Source: CAWKAV01 sp963847735
GTDB taxonomy: Bacteria; Desulfobacterota; Desulfuromonadia; Desulfuromonadales; BM103
Reading direction: 5' to 3'
DNA: 64,000 bases
NCBI GenBank assembly: GCA_963847735.1
Contig: CAWKAV010000016.1
Location: 124,001-188,000 of the forward strand
Shown: positions 42,037-50,597 of the stretch, piece by piece
Numbering within the stretch: position 1 is the first letter of the stretch
How the letters are laid out: each line of letters opens with the position of its first letter
Notes under the pieces: model-generated
Databases searched by the model: none
The model's input: the letters and a program-made list of their open reading frames with translations, nothing else
What the model was told of the DNA's origin: nothing
Position numbers and translations under genes: made by a program

Positions 42037-43836
42037 ATGAGTCTTCAAGCAATTACTTATCTTGTTGTTGGTGCTACCTTTGCTCTGTACATCGGTATCG
42101 CAGTCTGGGCCCGTGCGGGCAGCACCAGTGAATTCTACGTCGCCGGCGGCAGCATCCACCCCGTCCTGAACGGTATGGCGACCGGCGCTGACTGGATGTC
42201 TGCGGCGTCTTTTATCTCCATGGCCGGCCTGATCTCCAACATGGGCTACGGCGGCGGTCTTTTCCTGATGGGCTGGACCGGCGGTTACGTTCTCCTTGCC
42301 ATGTTGCTGGCACCCTACCTGCGTAAGTTCGGCAAGTACACCGTGCCCCAGTTCGTCGGTGACCGCTACTATTCCAAGGGTGCAAGTTCTGTGGCGGTTA
42401 TCTGCCTGATCATCGCCTCGGTCACTTACATCATTGGCCAGATGACCGGCGTCGGTGTCGCCTTCTCGCGCTTCCTTGGCGTCTCCAATACCACCGGTAT
42501 CTTCGTCGGTATGGGCATCGTCTTCATCTACGCGGTTTTCGGCGGTATGAAGGGGATCACCTACACCCAGGTCGCCCAGTACTGTGTTCTGATTTTCGCC
42601 TATACCATCCCGGCGATTTTCATCTCGCTGCAACTGACCGGCAACCCGATTCCGCAGCTTGGCCTCGGTTCCGATATGGCTGGCACCAGCGTCGCACTGC
42701 TCACCAAGCTCAACATGATCGTCACTGAGCTCGGCTTCCCGGAGTATACCACCAGTACCCGTCTCAGTACCCTGAACATGTTCGTCTACACCGTCTCGCT
42801 GATGATCGGTACCGCTGGTCTGCCACACGTCATCATCCGTTTCTTCACGGTACCCAAGGTCAAGGACGCTCGCTCCTCGGCCGGTTGGGCGCTGGTCTTC
42901 ATCGCCATCCTCTACACCACCGCCCCCGCGGTTGCCGCCATGGCGAAGATGAACCTGCTTACAACCATTAACCCGCAAATCATGACCAATCCCGACATCA
43001 CCGCCCCGGATGCCCAGCTCAAGTATGACGAGCGTCCCGACTGGATGAAGCGTTGGGAAGTCACCGGCCTGCTCAAGTTCGCAGACAAGAATGGTGACGG
43101 CCGCATCCAGTACTACAACGACAAGAGCAAAGACCCCAAGTTTGCAGCAGCCGGTTGGGCCGGTAACGAGCTGACAGTCAATGCTGACATCATCGTTCTT
43201 GCCAATCCTGAGATCGCTCTGCTGCCCAACTGGGTCATTGCCCTGGTGGCCGCCGGTGGCCTCGCCGCCGCGCTCTCGACCGCAGCCGGTCTGCTGCTCG
43301 CCATCTCTTCGGCGATCTCCCATGACCTGCTGAAAGATATGTGGATGCCCGACCTCACCGAGAAGGGTGAGCTCCTGGCCGGCAAGATCGCCATGGCCTG
43401 CTCGATTTTCGTTGCCGGTTATCTCGGTCTCAACCCGCCGGGCTTCGCCGCCGGCACCGTGGCCATTGCCTTCGGTCTGGCCGCCAGCTCGATTTTCCCC
43501 GCCCTGATGATGGGTATCTTCAACAAGAAGATGAACAAGGAAGGCGCCATCGCCGGTATGCTCTGCGGTATCGGTGTGACCATGTTCTACGTCTTCGCTC
43601 ACAAGGGGATCTTCTTCATCAAGGGCACTGAGTTTGTCAGCAAGCTTGGTGGCGAGAACTTCTTCCTCGGCATCGAGCCGAACGCTTTCGGTACCATCGG
43701 CGCCCTGGTCAACTTCGGCGTGGCCTACGTGGTCAGCAAGGTGACCCCGGAATGTCCCGAGCACATTCAGCACCTGGTCGAAAGCGTACGTATCCCCCGC
43801 GGCTCCAAGGCTGTGGATGGAACCCACGCGCATTAA
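42037..43836 (+). CDS. Sodium:solute symporter, VC_2705 (acetate permease-like) subfamily
   Basis: The 599-residue protein has about 13 membrane helices and the SSS signature around GADWMSAASFISMAGLI and GTAGLPHVIIRFFTV. It resembles ActP-like acetate/propionate symporters, a good fit for an acetate-oxidising organism, but the substrate is inferred. An insert at about 325-385 includes an EF-hand-like loop (DKNGDGRIQYYN, D350-N361). The third-position C bias is stronger than in neighbours, so expression is probably high. It forms an operon with the DUF4212 gene and ends at a clear terminator. Confidence 0.94.
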   Translation: MSLQAITYLVVGATFALYIGIAVWARAGSTSEFYVAGGSIHPVLNGMATGADWMSAASFISMAGLISNMGYGGGLFLMGWTGGYVLLAMLLAPYLRKFGKYTVPQFVGDRYYSKGASSVAVICLIIASVTYIIGQMTGVGVAFSRFLGVSNTTGIFVGMGIVFIYAVFGGMKGITYTQVAQYCVLIFAYTIPAIFISLQLTGNPIPQLGLGSDMAGTSVALLTKLNMIVTELGFPEYTTSTRLSTLNMFVYTVSLMIGTAGLPHVIIRFFTVPKVKDARSSAGWALVFIAILYTTAPAVAAMAKMNLLTTINPQIMTNPDITAPDAQLKYDERPDWMKRWEVTGLLKFADKNGDGRIQYYNDKSKDPKFAAAGWAGNELTVNADIIVLANPEIALLPNWVIALVAAGGLAAALSTAAGLLLAISSAISHDLLKDMWMPDLTEKGELLAGKIAMACSIFVAGYLGLNPPGFAAGTVAIAFGLAASSIFPALMMGIFNKKMNKEGAIAGMLCGIGVTMFYVFAHKGIFFIKGTEFVSKLGGENFFLGIEPNAFGTIGALVNFGVAYVVSKVTPECPEHIQHLVESVRIPRGSKAVDGTHAH

Positions 43837-43878
43837 TTCCGACTTAAATGTTGATTCGGCCTTGGCCTGATCATATCG

Positions 43879-43908
43879 CCCCGCCAGCCAGCCTGGCGGG
43901 GTTTTTTT
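43879..43908 (+). terminator. Terminator after the symporter operon
   Basis: Stem ccccgccag / ctggcgggg with a 5-base loop and seven Ts. Confidence 0.95.
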
Positions 43909-43966
43909 ACAGTTTTTGTTTGCTTGAACCGGTATCCTCGGGTACAAGAGAAGACGACTTTATCCT

Positions 43967-43992
43967 GGCACTTAAAAATTAGGTGCCAGCGG
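43967..43992 (+). promoter_or_regulatory. Inverted repeat overlapping the 5' leader of the membrane protein gene
   Basis: Arms ctggcac and gtgccag flank an AT-rich 11-base spacer just before the gggag ribosome-binding site. It could be an operator or an mRNA hairpin. Confidence 0.4.
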
Positions 43993-44001
43993 GAGTATAG
44001 A

Positions 44002-44409
44002 ATGCTTGATATCAGTACTGCGATAAAATATCTTTTGTTTCTCGCCATCATCCCTATGTGCTTCATCTGGTTGCGCCGGGCCTATAGAATCTTCATCAAG
44101 CATGATTATTCTGAAGTCGCCCTGAAGGGAGGCGAAGCGCCAGCCAATCCTAAGAAATGGGCTCCGGTAACCGGTATCATAAATCTGGCGGCAGGAAGCA
44201 TCGCCCTCATGATTCTATTGAGCGTGCCATTATGGGTTGCCTTTGGCATCCGTGTTGGTCCTTTGCATGAATATGGTTCATGGAGTTCGGTTGCCGGTAT
44301 AACTCTCTGGTTCAAGGTTTTTGCCGATTATATCGTCAGTCGCCAGGCGCACCCATTTGTCGTCGGCCGCAAAAATGCCGAAAAGAAGGAAGCCAAGGAG
44401 AAGAGCTGA
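44002..44409 (+). CDS. Hypothetical membrane protein (135 residues)
   Basis: ATG 44002 follows gggag; the longer upstream ORF is not used. The protein has three hydrophobic segments: IKYLLFLAIIPMCFIWL, GIINLAAGSIALMILLSVPLW and a weaker one around WSSVAGITLWFKVFADYIV. It ends in a lysine/glutamate-rich tail (KNAEKKEAKEKS). I do not recognise the family. Its stop overlaps the ATG of the glyoxalase gene, so the two are coupled. Confidence 0.65.
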   Translation: MLDISTAIKYLLFLAIIPMCFIWLRRAYRIFIKHDYSEVALKGGEAPANPKKWAPVTGIINLAAGSIALMILLSVPLWVAFGIRVGPLHEYGSWSSVAGITLWFKVFADYIVSRQAHPFVVGRKNAEKKEAKEKS

Positions 44410-44789
44410 TGACTTACCAGATGATTCATTCCTGTATCCGGGTCATGGACCTGAAGACATCAGAAAAGTTTTATCGTGAGGCCCTTGGTTTCGAGGTGGT
44501 GCGCCGCAAGGAGTACCCCGAGCACAAGTTCTCTCTCAGTTATCTGCGTTCTTCCGGCAGCGATTTTGAGTTGGAACTCACCTGGAATCACGATCAGGCA
44601 GAACCATATAAACTGGGCAACGGCTATTCTCATTTAGCTGTCTCAGTGAGTGACCTGGAAGGCTCGCACAAAAGACACGAAGAGATGGGACTGGCACCGA
44701 AACCTCTCAAGGGACTGCCGGGGCAAGGAGTGCGTTTTTATTTTCTAGCCGATCCTGACGGCTATCTGATTGAAATTGTGAAGCATTAA
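44409..44789 (+). CDS. gloA: Lactoylglutathione lyase (glyoxalase I)-like VOC protein
   Basis: The 126-residue protein is full length for bacterial GloA. Its four metal ligands are in place: H in MIHSCIRV, E in FELELTWNH, H in YSHLAVSV and E in YLIEIVKH. It also has the phrase YREALGFEVVRRKEYPEHKF. It isomerises the hemithioacetal of methylglyoxal; in glutathione-poor anaerobes another thiol may be used. The start overlaps the upstream membrane protein stop. The alternative longer ORF is in the upstream gene and rejected. Confidence 0.9.
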   Translation: MTYQMIHSCIRVMDLKTSEKFYREALGFEVVRRKEYPEHKFSLSYLRSSGSDFELELTWNHDQAEPYKLGNGYSHLAVSVSDLEGSHKRHEEMGLAPKPLKGLPGQGVRFYFLADPDGYLIEIVKH

Positions 44790-44898
44790 GCCCCGGAGGA
44801 TATCATCTGAGTTAAAAGACCTCACAAGTTTGGTTAGCAGAAAGAACGTGTCGCAGGTCCCGCCTTGAAATCTTAAAGCCGTAGAGAAAAGCCTACTT

Positions 44899-44942
44899 TA
44901 CAAAAATGGTCTGCAAATGAAACTTTGCAGGCCATTTTTGTA
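44899..44942. terminator. Bidirectional terminator after gloA
   Basis: A long hairpin, tacaaaaatgg-ctgcaaa paired with tttgcag-ccatttttgta, lies about 110 bases after the gloA stop. Confidence 0.85.
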
Positions 44943-45094
44943 AGGTGCCCGCAAAAACGATGAAAAACGCGGGATTATACTCTGCCCTTTTCTTGCCATT
45001 AAACACATTTTCTCGTACAATGTCGCATAGTTTACCGTCAATCTTTGTAGCAATATTAAGTATTTCTGGCTTGTTACCATTAGGAATTCGCCTC

Positions 45095-47059
45095 ATGTCG
45101 CATGTCTTGATCTTGTTGCTGGCTCTCCTGTGGCTTCCTCAGGTTGCTTCGGCCTGGTTTATAGATGACTTCATCTTGCCTTCTCGAAACAACCCGGAGG
45201 CAGTCAATATGAATGGTGATCCCTCGTCAGCGGCTATCGAAACCATAGAGTTTGGTCCGAGTGAAGAGGGCTCCGGTCAGGGGGGCAGTGAACTCGATGA
45301 GGATATCCAACCGGCAGGCTTTGAAGAGGCATCAACCGTTCCGGATTCTCAAAATGGGGCCAAAGAAATTCAGGTCGTTGCGGTTGATGCCGAGAACAGC
45401 GATGAAAACGTCCATGCAACTGTTGACGACCTTCAAAGGATGGTCCCAGAGCCCATGGTGATCGGTTTGGATGTTGTGGCTGATGTCGAAAAAATTCCGG
45501 TTATCGGCATTGATACAGAAGTCGCAGATAATCGAGTCAGAGAGATTGATCTTGACGTCATGGCGACGCTACAGGACAAGTCGTCTGATAACAACGTTGT
45601 GGTTGAATCACAAGAAATTCTGGTTGTTGTCGGCGATGCAGGCGTGACGGGTGAAAAAGACAATCAAGGTGTTATCGACGATCGGAACACAGAGCCTATG
45701 AACAACCCGCCTGGCAACAGCAATACCGGCCATGGTGAGGATGCGGTGGCACTTGGTGGCGTTGTTGAACCAGCTGCCAATAATGATAATGAGGTTGTAG
45801 ACAATCCTCTGGAGATGACACCGGAAGTGCCTGTCTTGGCGGCAAGTGTCCCTGGCAGCACAATTGAGGAGACAGTATCCAATCCCGTCCCACTGGACAC
45901 TGAAGAGACCCCTGACAACACTCCACAAACGGTTTCTGAAGCCACGAAGATCGAAACAGGTATTCAGGCTGAAGTGGAAGACACCCTTGTTGCAAATGAC
46001 GAGGCCGGTTCGAACAATAAAAATTCCAAAGAGTCAGCAGGCAACGTCCCCGTCACGACGATTGCGGCCAAGACCTTCCCTGTCGACATAGCACCAAGTA
46101 TCCCCGTTGACCTGACACCTGACCTGACCGCAGTCATCCCTGCTCCGAGGAGTGATGCAATGGACGGGAAAGCCCTGATGTCGATGTCAGGAGTCACGAA
46201 AAACGATGCGAGCGTTGACCTTAGCAAAGCGGTAAGAGACAAGCCTCAGCTCAAATCAGATGTAGTCAAGCCGAGCGGCATGTACGATTTACCCACCCTT
46301 CGTACGACTCCTGAATCTCCAACAGATTCACCGCATGCGTTTCCCTCCGCAACACCCTATACCGATTCGTTCACGGCGATGGATTTTGTCTTCGTAAAAG
46401 GCGGGTGTTTCATGATGGGAGGCAGCGGTTGTGGCTCTTTTGCAGAATGTTCAACAAATGAAGAGCCGGTGCATGAAGTCTGTGTGGATGACTTCTGGAT
46501 GGGAAAGTATGAGGTTACCCAGGCGCAATGGCAGAAAGTGATGGGGGAAAATCCGTCGCGCTTCACGGGCCCCAATCGGCCGGTCGAGCAGGTCAGCTGG
46601 AATGATAGCCAGGATTTTTTGCAAAACTTGAATCGCATCAATGGTCATGGCTACCGCTTGCCGACAGAAACGGAGTGGGAGTATGCGGCGCGTAGTGGCG
46701 GGAGAAATGAGCAATGGGCCGATGAGGTTAGCAAGGAGTCCCTCGCCGACTACGCCTGGTACACGAGCAACAGCGGAGGCCAGACCCATCCGGTTGGCCA
46801 GAAGCGGCCCAACGGGCTGGGCTTGTATGATATGAGCGGCAATGTTTGGGAATGGTGCTCTGACTGGTACGATGGCGATTATTACGCACAGAGCCGTAAA
46901 GACAATCCTCAAGGCCCGTCGGAGGGGATGTACCGTATCCAGCGCGGTGGCAGTTGGCTGGATACGTCGCAGGCTCTGCGTGCAGGTTATCGCAAGTGGA
47001 GCAACCCGAGCTATCGCATCAACTTTCTTGGCTTCCGGCTGGTTTTCCCGGCGCCGTAG
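45095..47059 (+). CDS. Exported FGE-sulfatase-fold (SUMF1-like) protein with a long acidic linker
   Basis: The 654-residue protein has a signal peptide (MSHVLILLLALLWLPQVASA). About 400 residues of acidic, Val/Asp/Glu/Asn-rich sequence with little predicted structure follow, then a formylglycine-generating-enzyme fold at about 430-654 (FVKGGCFMMGG, VDDFWMGKYEVTQAQW, YRLPTETEWEYAARSGG, GNVWEWCSDWY, RGGSWLDTSQALRAGYR). The two catalytic cysteines expected after RGGSW are absent, so it is unlikely to make formylglycine; a binding role is more likely. ATG 45095 gives the best signal peptide and follows an agga. A TPR gene follows. Confidence 0.85.
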   Translation: MSHVLILLLALLWLPQVASAWFIDDFILPSRNNPEAVNMNGDPSSAAIETIEFGPSEEGSGQGGSELDEDIQPAGFEEASTVPDSQNGAKEIQVVAVDAENSDENVHATVDDLQRMVPEPMVIGLDVVADVEKIPVIGIDTEVADNRVREIDLDVMATLQDKSSDNNVVVESQEILVVVGDAGVTGEKDNQGVIDDRNTEPMNNPPGNSNTGHGEDAVALGGVVEPAANNDNEVVDNPLEMTPEVPVLAASVPGSTIEETVSNPVPLDTEETPDNTPQTVSEATKIETGIQAEVEDTLVANDEAGSNNKNSKESAGNVPVTTIAAKTFPVDIAPSIPVDLTPDLTAVIPAPRSDAMDGKALMSMSGVTKNDASVDLSKAVRDKPQLKSDVVKPSGMYDLPTLRTTPESPTDSPHAFPSATPYTDSFTAMDFVFVKGGCFMMGGSGCGSFAECSTNEEPVHEVCVDDFWMGKYEVTQAQWQKVMGENPSRFTGPNRPVEQVSWNDSQDFLQNLNRINGHGYRLPTETEWEYAARSGGRNEQWADEVSKESLADYAWYTSNSGGQTHPVGQKRPNGLGLYDMSGNVWEWCSDWYDGDYYAQSRKDNPQGPSEGMYRIQRGGSWLDTSQALRAGYRKWSNPSYRINFLGFRLVFPAP

Positions 47060-47084
47060 TGATAGTGAAAAAAGGGGTTGATTC

Positions 47085-47651
47085 ATGCTCATCTATCGAC
47101 TGACAATTCTTCTGCTTATGCTGACTGTTCTGGCCAGCAGCGCATTTGCTGGCGATTTCTGTGGTCTGGCCGACGATGTGGCAGAGAAGGCCGTCGTCAC
47201 ATTCGAAAGCAATCACGACGACTCTCTCAAATTGTTTATTATAGCCAGGGAACTATGCCCCGATGATGCCGCCGGGGCCTACAACCTTGGAGTGGCCTAT
47301 TATCGTTACGGCAGCCTCGCCGAGGCGCAAAAAGCTTTTGAGGAGGCCGTCCTGAAGGATGGACGCAATGTCAAAGCACTAAATAACCTGGCCCAGGTCA
47401 TTCTCGAACGACAGGGAGATGGTGAGCAGGCTTTGCGTTATGCCGAGAAAGCTGTCGAGAGAGGTAACTCTGCGGCGACACAGGAAACCCTGGCCCGCGC
47501 CCGGTTTGCGGCCGGTCAGGATGTTGAAGCGCTTGAGGGCCTGAACAAAGTTCTGCTCGAATCGCCGGAACAGCGCCTCAAGGCCGCTTACGACGATCTG
47601 CTCGATCGATACCTCGCAGCCCGGGTTGAGAAACTCAAGGCCGGTCAGTAG
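47085..47651 (+). CDS. Exported TPR repeat protein
   Basis: The 188-residue protein has a signal peptide (LTILLLMLTVLASSAFA) and about three tetratricopeptide repeats at about 55-165 (AGAYNLGVAYYRYGSLAEAQ, VKALNNLAQVILERQGDGEQ, SAATQETLARARFAAGQDVE). TPRs mediate protein-protein contact. It begins 25 bases after the FGE-fold gene and is probably co-transcribed, so the two products may form an envelope complex. aggggt precedes the ATG. Confidence 0.82.
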   Translation: MLIYRLTILLLMLTVLASSAFAGDFCGLADDVAEKAVVTFESNHDDSLKLFIIARELCPDDAAGAYNLGVAYYRYGSLAEAQKAFEEAVLKDGRNVKALNNLAQVILERQGDGEQALRYAEKAVERGNSAATQETLARARFAAGQDVEALEGLNKVLLESPEQRLKAAYDDLLDRYLAARVEKLKAGQ

Positions 47652-47718
47652 TTTTGATGTGCGGACCAAGTCCTCTGCCCCGTGGGGAAGTGAAAATTGA
47701 GAGATGGAGCAGACAAAA

Positions 47719-47767
47719 AAGAAACAGGAACCTACGGTAGCGCTAGCGACCGAAAGTCCCTGTTTCA
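47719..47767 (-). terminator. Terminator after tRNA-Thr
   Basis: A long hairpin on the minus strand, arms gaaacagg and cctgtttc with an inner stem, ends in a T-run. It lies directly after the tRNA gene and also faces the convergent TPR gene. Confidence 0.8.
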
Positions 47768-47770
47768 TCG

Positions 47771-47846
47771 TGGAGCCGCTGATCCGAATCGAACGGACGA
47801 CCTGCTCATTACGAGTGAGCTGCTCTACCGACTGAGCTACAGCGGC
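47771..47846 (-). tRNA. tRNA-Thr (anticodon CGT)
   Basis: The cloverleaf reads on the minus strand: acceptor gccgctg / cagcggc, D-arm agctcagtcggtagagc, anticodon stem gctca / tgagc with loop ctcgtaa, T-loop gttcgattc, and an encoded CCA end. The anticodon CGT pairs with ACG codons for threonine. Confidence 0.95.
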
Positions 47847-47961
47847 AAACTTTGGCAAGGTCAAGATATTTAGCACAAACCTGCCGCGCTTTCAATCAAT
47901 TTTCATGACACGGTCTGAGCCAGGTCACGACGAAACGCGTTGTCGAAAAGCTTCAAAGCAA

Positions 47962-49107
47962 TCAGACAAGACCCGCCGCAAGATCCTCCCAGAGATCCTC
48001 AACATCTTCAATGCCGACAGAGATCCTCAACAGGTTTTTTGAAATGCCCTGCTGAAGTTTGTCATGTGCCGGAATTGCGGCGTGAGACATCGACCAGCAG
48101 TGGGTAAGTATCGTTTCCACTCCACCCAGGCTGGGGGCGATAATTGGCAACTTGACCTTTTCCAGGAGGCTTCTGATCCGGGATTCTTCCTTAAGCTCGA
48201 ACGAGAGTACCGCCCCTGCACCGCTGGCCTGTGAGAAATGCAGGTCACGATCCTTAAAGTCTGCCAGGCCTGGAAACCAGACGTGAGCAACGGCGTGATG
48301 TGCCATGAGCCGCTCTGCAAGCTTTTGGGCGCTGGTCTGCGCCGCCTCAAGGCGGACCTTGAGGGTCTTGATGCCTCTTGAAAGCAGGAACGAGTCGAAA
48401 GGGGAGAGAACCGCACCAAAAGCATTCTGAAAGTATTTGAGGCGCTTTGCCAGACTCGCATCGGCGGTTGTGACAAGACCGGCGAGGATGTCGCTGTGAC
48501 CGCCGAGAAATTTGGTGGCACTGTGGATGGTCACATCAATACCGAGATCAAGGGGGCGCTGCATCAGGGGAGTCATGAAGGTGTTGTCGAGCATGGTGAT
48601 CAAGGCGTTATTTTTGGCTATCTCGACCATCGCGCGCAGATCGGTGATCTGAAAGAGAGGGTTGGACGGAGTCTCAAGAAAGAGCGCCCTGGTCTGCGGT
48701 GTGATGACAGACTTCACCGCATTGGCATCGGTAGTGTCAACCAGACTTACGTTTATGCCCTGCTGCGGCAGAACGCCGGTGATATACCGCCATGAACCGC
48801 CATAGAGAGCGTTGGATGCGATCAGGTGATCTCCACTTTTGAGCAGCGCGAGGGCACTACCGATAGCTGACATCCCGGATGCGTAGGCAAAGCCGCGCAC
48901 TCCGCCCTCGAGCAGGGCTATCGCCTCCTCCACCTGCTCACGGCTCGGGTTGCCGCTACGGGCGTAATCGTACTCTCCGGAGGTCCCCGCCTCGTGATGA
49001 TAGGTCGAAGCCTGATAAATCGGCACTGTTGATGCGCCGGTTGCCGGATCGCGATCCTTGCCCTGGTGAACCAGCAGTGTCGATGGTCGATAGTTGCTAG
49101 ATGACAT
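47962..49107 (-). CDS. Trans-sulfuration PLP enzyme (cystathionine lyase-like)
   Basis: The 381-residue protein belongs to the Cys/Met metabolism PLP family, with the PLP lysine in HSATKFLGGHSD and phrases EYDYARSGNPSREQVEEAIA, LETPSNPLFQITD and GGVETILTHCWSMSHA. It probably cleaves cystathionine (gamma- or beta-lyase) or acts on an O-acyl-homoserine; the exact reaction cannot be set from sequence alone. It follows another PLP enzyme gene by 2 bases, has ggaggataatt before the ATG, and shares the SAM-I riboswitch. Confidence 0.9.
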   Translation of the reverse strand: MSSSNYRPSTLLVHQGKDRDPATGASTVPIYQASTYHHEAGTSGEYDYARSGNPSREQVEEAIALLEGGVRGFAYASGMSAIGSALALLKSGDHLIASNALYGGSWRYITGVLPQQGINVSLVDTTDANAVKSVITPQTRALFLETPSNPLFQITDLRAMVEIAKNNALITMLDNTFMTPLMQRPLDLGIDVTIHSATKFLGGHSDILAGLVTTADASLAKRLKYFQNAFGAVLSPFDSFLLSRGIKTLKVRLEAAQTSAQKLAERLMAHHAVAHVWFPGLADFKDRDLHFSQASGAGAVLSFELKEESRIRSLLEKVKLPIIAPSLGGVETILTHCWSMSHAAIPAHDKLQQGISKNLLRISVGIEDVEDLWEDLAAGLV

Positions 49108-49109
49108 AA

Positions 49110-50264
49110 TTATCCTCCGAAAGCTTGTTCAAGATCAGCGATGATGTCTTCTGGCGATTCCGTGCCGACAGAAAGCCGTAGCAGACTTTCGCAGATGCCG
49201 AGACGCTTGCGCTCGGCTTCCGGAATATCGCCATGGGTCTGCACTGCCGGCAGTGTCATCAGCGATTCTACGCCGCCAAGGCTCTCGGCAAAGGAGATCA
49301 ATTTTAAACGTTTGAGAATGGACCTTGCCAAAGCGTCACTTTCAACCCTGAATGAAAGCATACCGCCGAACCCGCTCGCTTGTCTGCATGAGAGATCGTG
49401 TCCAGGATGATTTTCCAGACCGGGATAGTAGATGGCCGTGACTTTCGGGTGGTGCTCCAGCCAGCGAGCCACAGCCAGAGCGTTTTTGCAGTGACGATCA
49501 ATGCGCAATGCCAGAGTCTTGAGGCTGCGTAAAAGCAGCCAGGAGTCGAACGGCGGCAGAATGGCCCCTGTTGAGTTCTGCAAAAAATAAAGTCGATCGC
49601 CAAACTCCTGCTCTCGGGTCACCAGGATGCCGGCACAGAGATCATTGTGACCACCAAGATATTTGGTGGCGCTGTAGATGACGACATCGGCGCCAAATTC
49701 AAAAGGACGCTGCAATATCGGACTTAAAAAGGTGTTGTCGACGGCAAAGATCAGTTTGTGTTTACGGCAGAGTTGACCGAGAGCAGAAAGGTCTGAGATC
49801 CCGAGCAGAGGATTGCCCGGGGTTTCAATTAGCATAGCTTTGGTTTGCTCTGAAATGGCCGCAGCTACTGCAGCGGTATTCGTGGTGTCGACATAGGTGA
49901 CGGTGAGCCCGAAACTGGCAAAAACCTGATCGAGAACGCGATAGGTGCCACCGTAGAGATCCTCGCTGACAACCAGATGATTACCCTTGGAAAAATGCAG
50001 GAAGAAGGTGGTCAGGGCGGCCATCCCGGATGAAAAGGCCAGACCACGAACGCCTCCTTCCAGTTGCGCAACCCCTTCTTCCAGTACTTGCCTGGTCGGG
50101 TTTACAGAACGGGTGTAGTCATAGCCGGTTGATTCGCCGACACCTGGATGGCGGTAGGTTGCGCTTGGGTGAATCGGCAGGCTGATTGCTCCGGTCCGTT
50201 TGTCGACACCGACGCCAAGTTGCACCAGGCAGGTTTCTTGGGAATACTTGTGTGCTGGTTTCAT
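49110..50264 (-). CDS. Trans-sulfuration PLP enzyme (cystathionine gamma-synthase-like)
   Basis: The 384-residue protein is a paralogue of the next gene (YSATKYLGGHNDLCAG, IETPGNPLLGISDL, YDYTRSVNPTRQVLEEGVA). It resembles cystathionine gamma-synthase or O-acetylhomoserine sulfhydrylase-type enzymes. The direct SAM-I riboswitch control suggests a biosynthetic role toward homocysteine or methionine. The gacctcc-complement (gaggagg) site lies before the ATG, just after the riboswitch terminator. Together with the following gene it can move sulfur between cysteine and homocysteine. Confidence 0.9.
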   Translation of the reverse strand: MKPAHKYSQETCLVQLGVGVDKRTGAISLPIHPSATYRHPGVGESTGYDYTRSVNPTRQVLEEGVAQLEGGVRGLAFSSGMAALTTFFLHFSKGNHLVVSEDLYGGTYRVLDQVFASFGLTVTYVDTTNTAAVAAAISEQTKAMLIETPGNPLLGISDLSALGQLCRKHKLIFAVDNTFLSPILQRPFEFGADVVIYSATKYLGGHNDLCAGILVTREQEFGDRLYFLQNSTGAILPPFDSWLLLRSLKTLALRIDRHCKNALAVARWLEHHPKVTAIYYPGLENHPGHDLSCRQASGFGGMLSFRVESDALARSILKRLKLISFAESLGGVESLMTLPAVQTHGDIPEAERKRLGICESLLRLSVGTESPEDIIADLEQAFGG

Positions 50265-50293
50265 CTGACCTCCTCGTTTGGTGAGAAGGGAAA

Positions 50294-50329
50294 TAAAAAG
50301 CCCCTTCTCGGATTCTTGAGAAGGGGCCT
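50294..50329 (-). terminator. Riboswitch expression-platform terminator
   Basis: Stem ggccccttctc / gagaaggggc followed by T-runs on the minus strand, between the SAM aptamer and the first PLP gene. Confidence 0.9.
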
Positions 50330-50368
50330 GGAGAGACAGAAATAGAAAGTCCTCTAAGCTCCGTCCCC

Positions 50369-50490
50369 ATCTTTCCCCGCAAAACCGGGGCAGGAATTAG
50401 CACCTGTCACCCTCCTTTGCATGGAGCTAAGACGGGTCGGTTGCTGTGGCTTCAAAGGGCCTGTCCCTCCACCACTCTCGATAAAGACGC
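50369..50490 (-). ncRNA. SAM-I (S-box) riboswitch
   Basis: The minus strand carries the S-box core: cgagag, ggagggacaggccc, gaagccacagcaacc, then gtgacaggtgctaattcctg and a gccccg/cggggn arm. The P1 helix closes as gtcttt with aaagat. An intrinsic terminator follows, so high SAM should stop transcription of the two PLP genes. Confidence 0.95.
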
Positions 50491-50597
50491 TGCTGTTAAG
50501 CAACTATGTAAGATAGAGATAAAGAATCTCGGATTAAAAGTCAACCAAAAAAGTAATGTATGGTGACCGTTAACTGGTTGCTCTTTGTCAGAATAAC

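Noticed and set aside
41803..43947. 714-residue open frame antisense to the symporter
   Set aside because: It is a by-product of strong third-position C bias in the symporter gene. Its composition is low-complexity (Gly/Asp/His/Glu) with no membrane or domain pattern.
43924..44001. Longer start of the membrane protein gene
   Set aside because: The extension crosses an inverted repeat and lacks a ribosome-binding site; ATG 44002 follows gggag.
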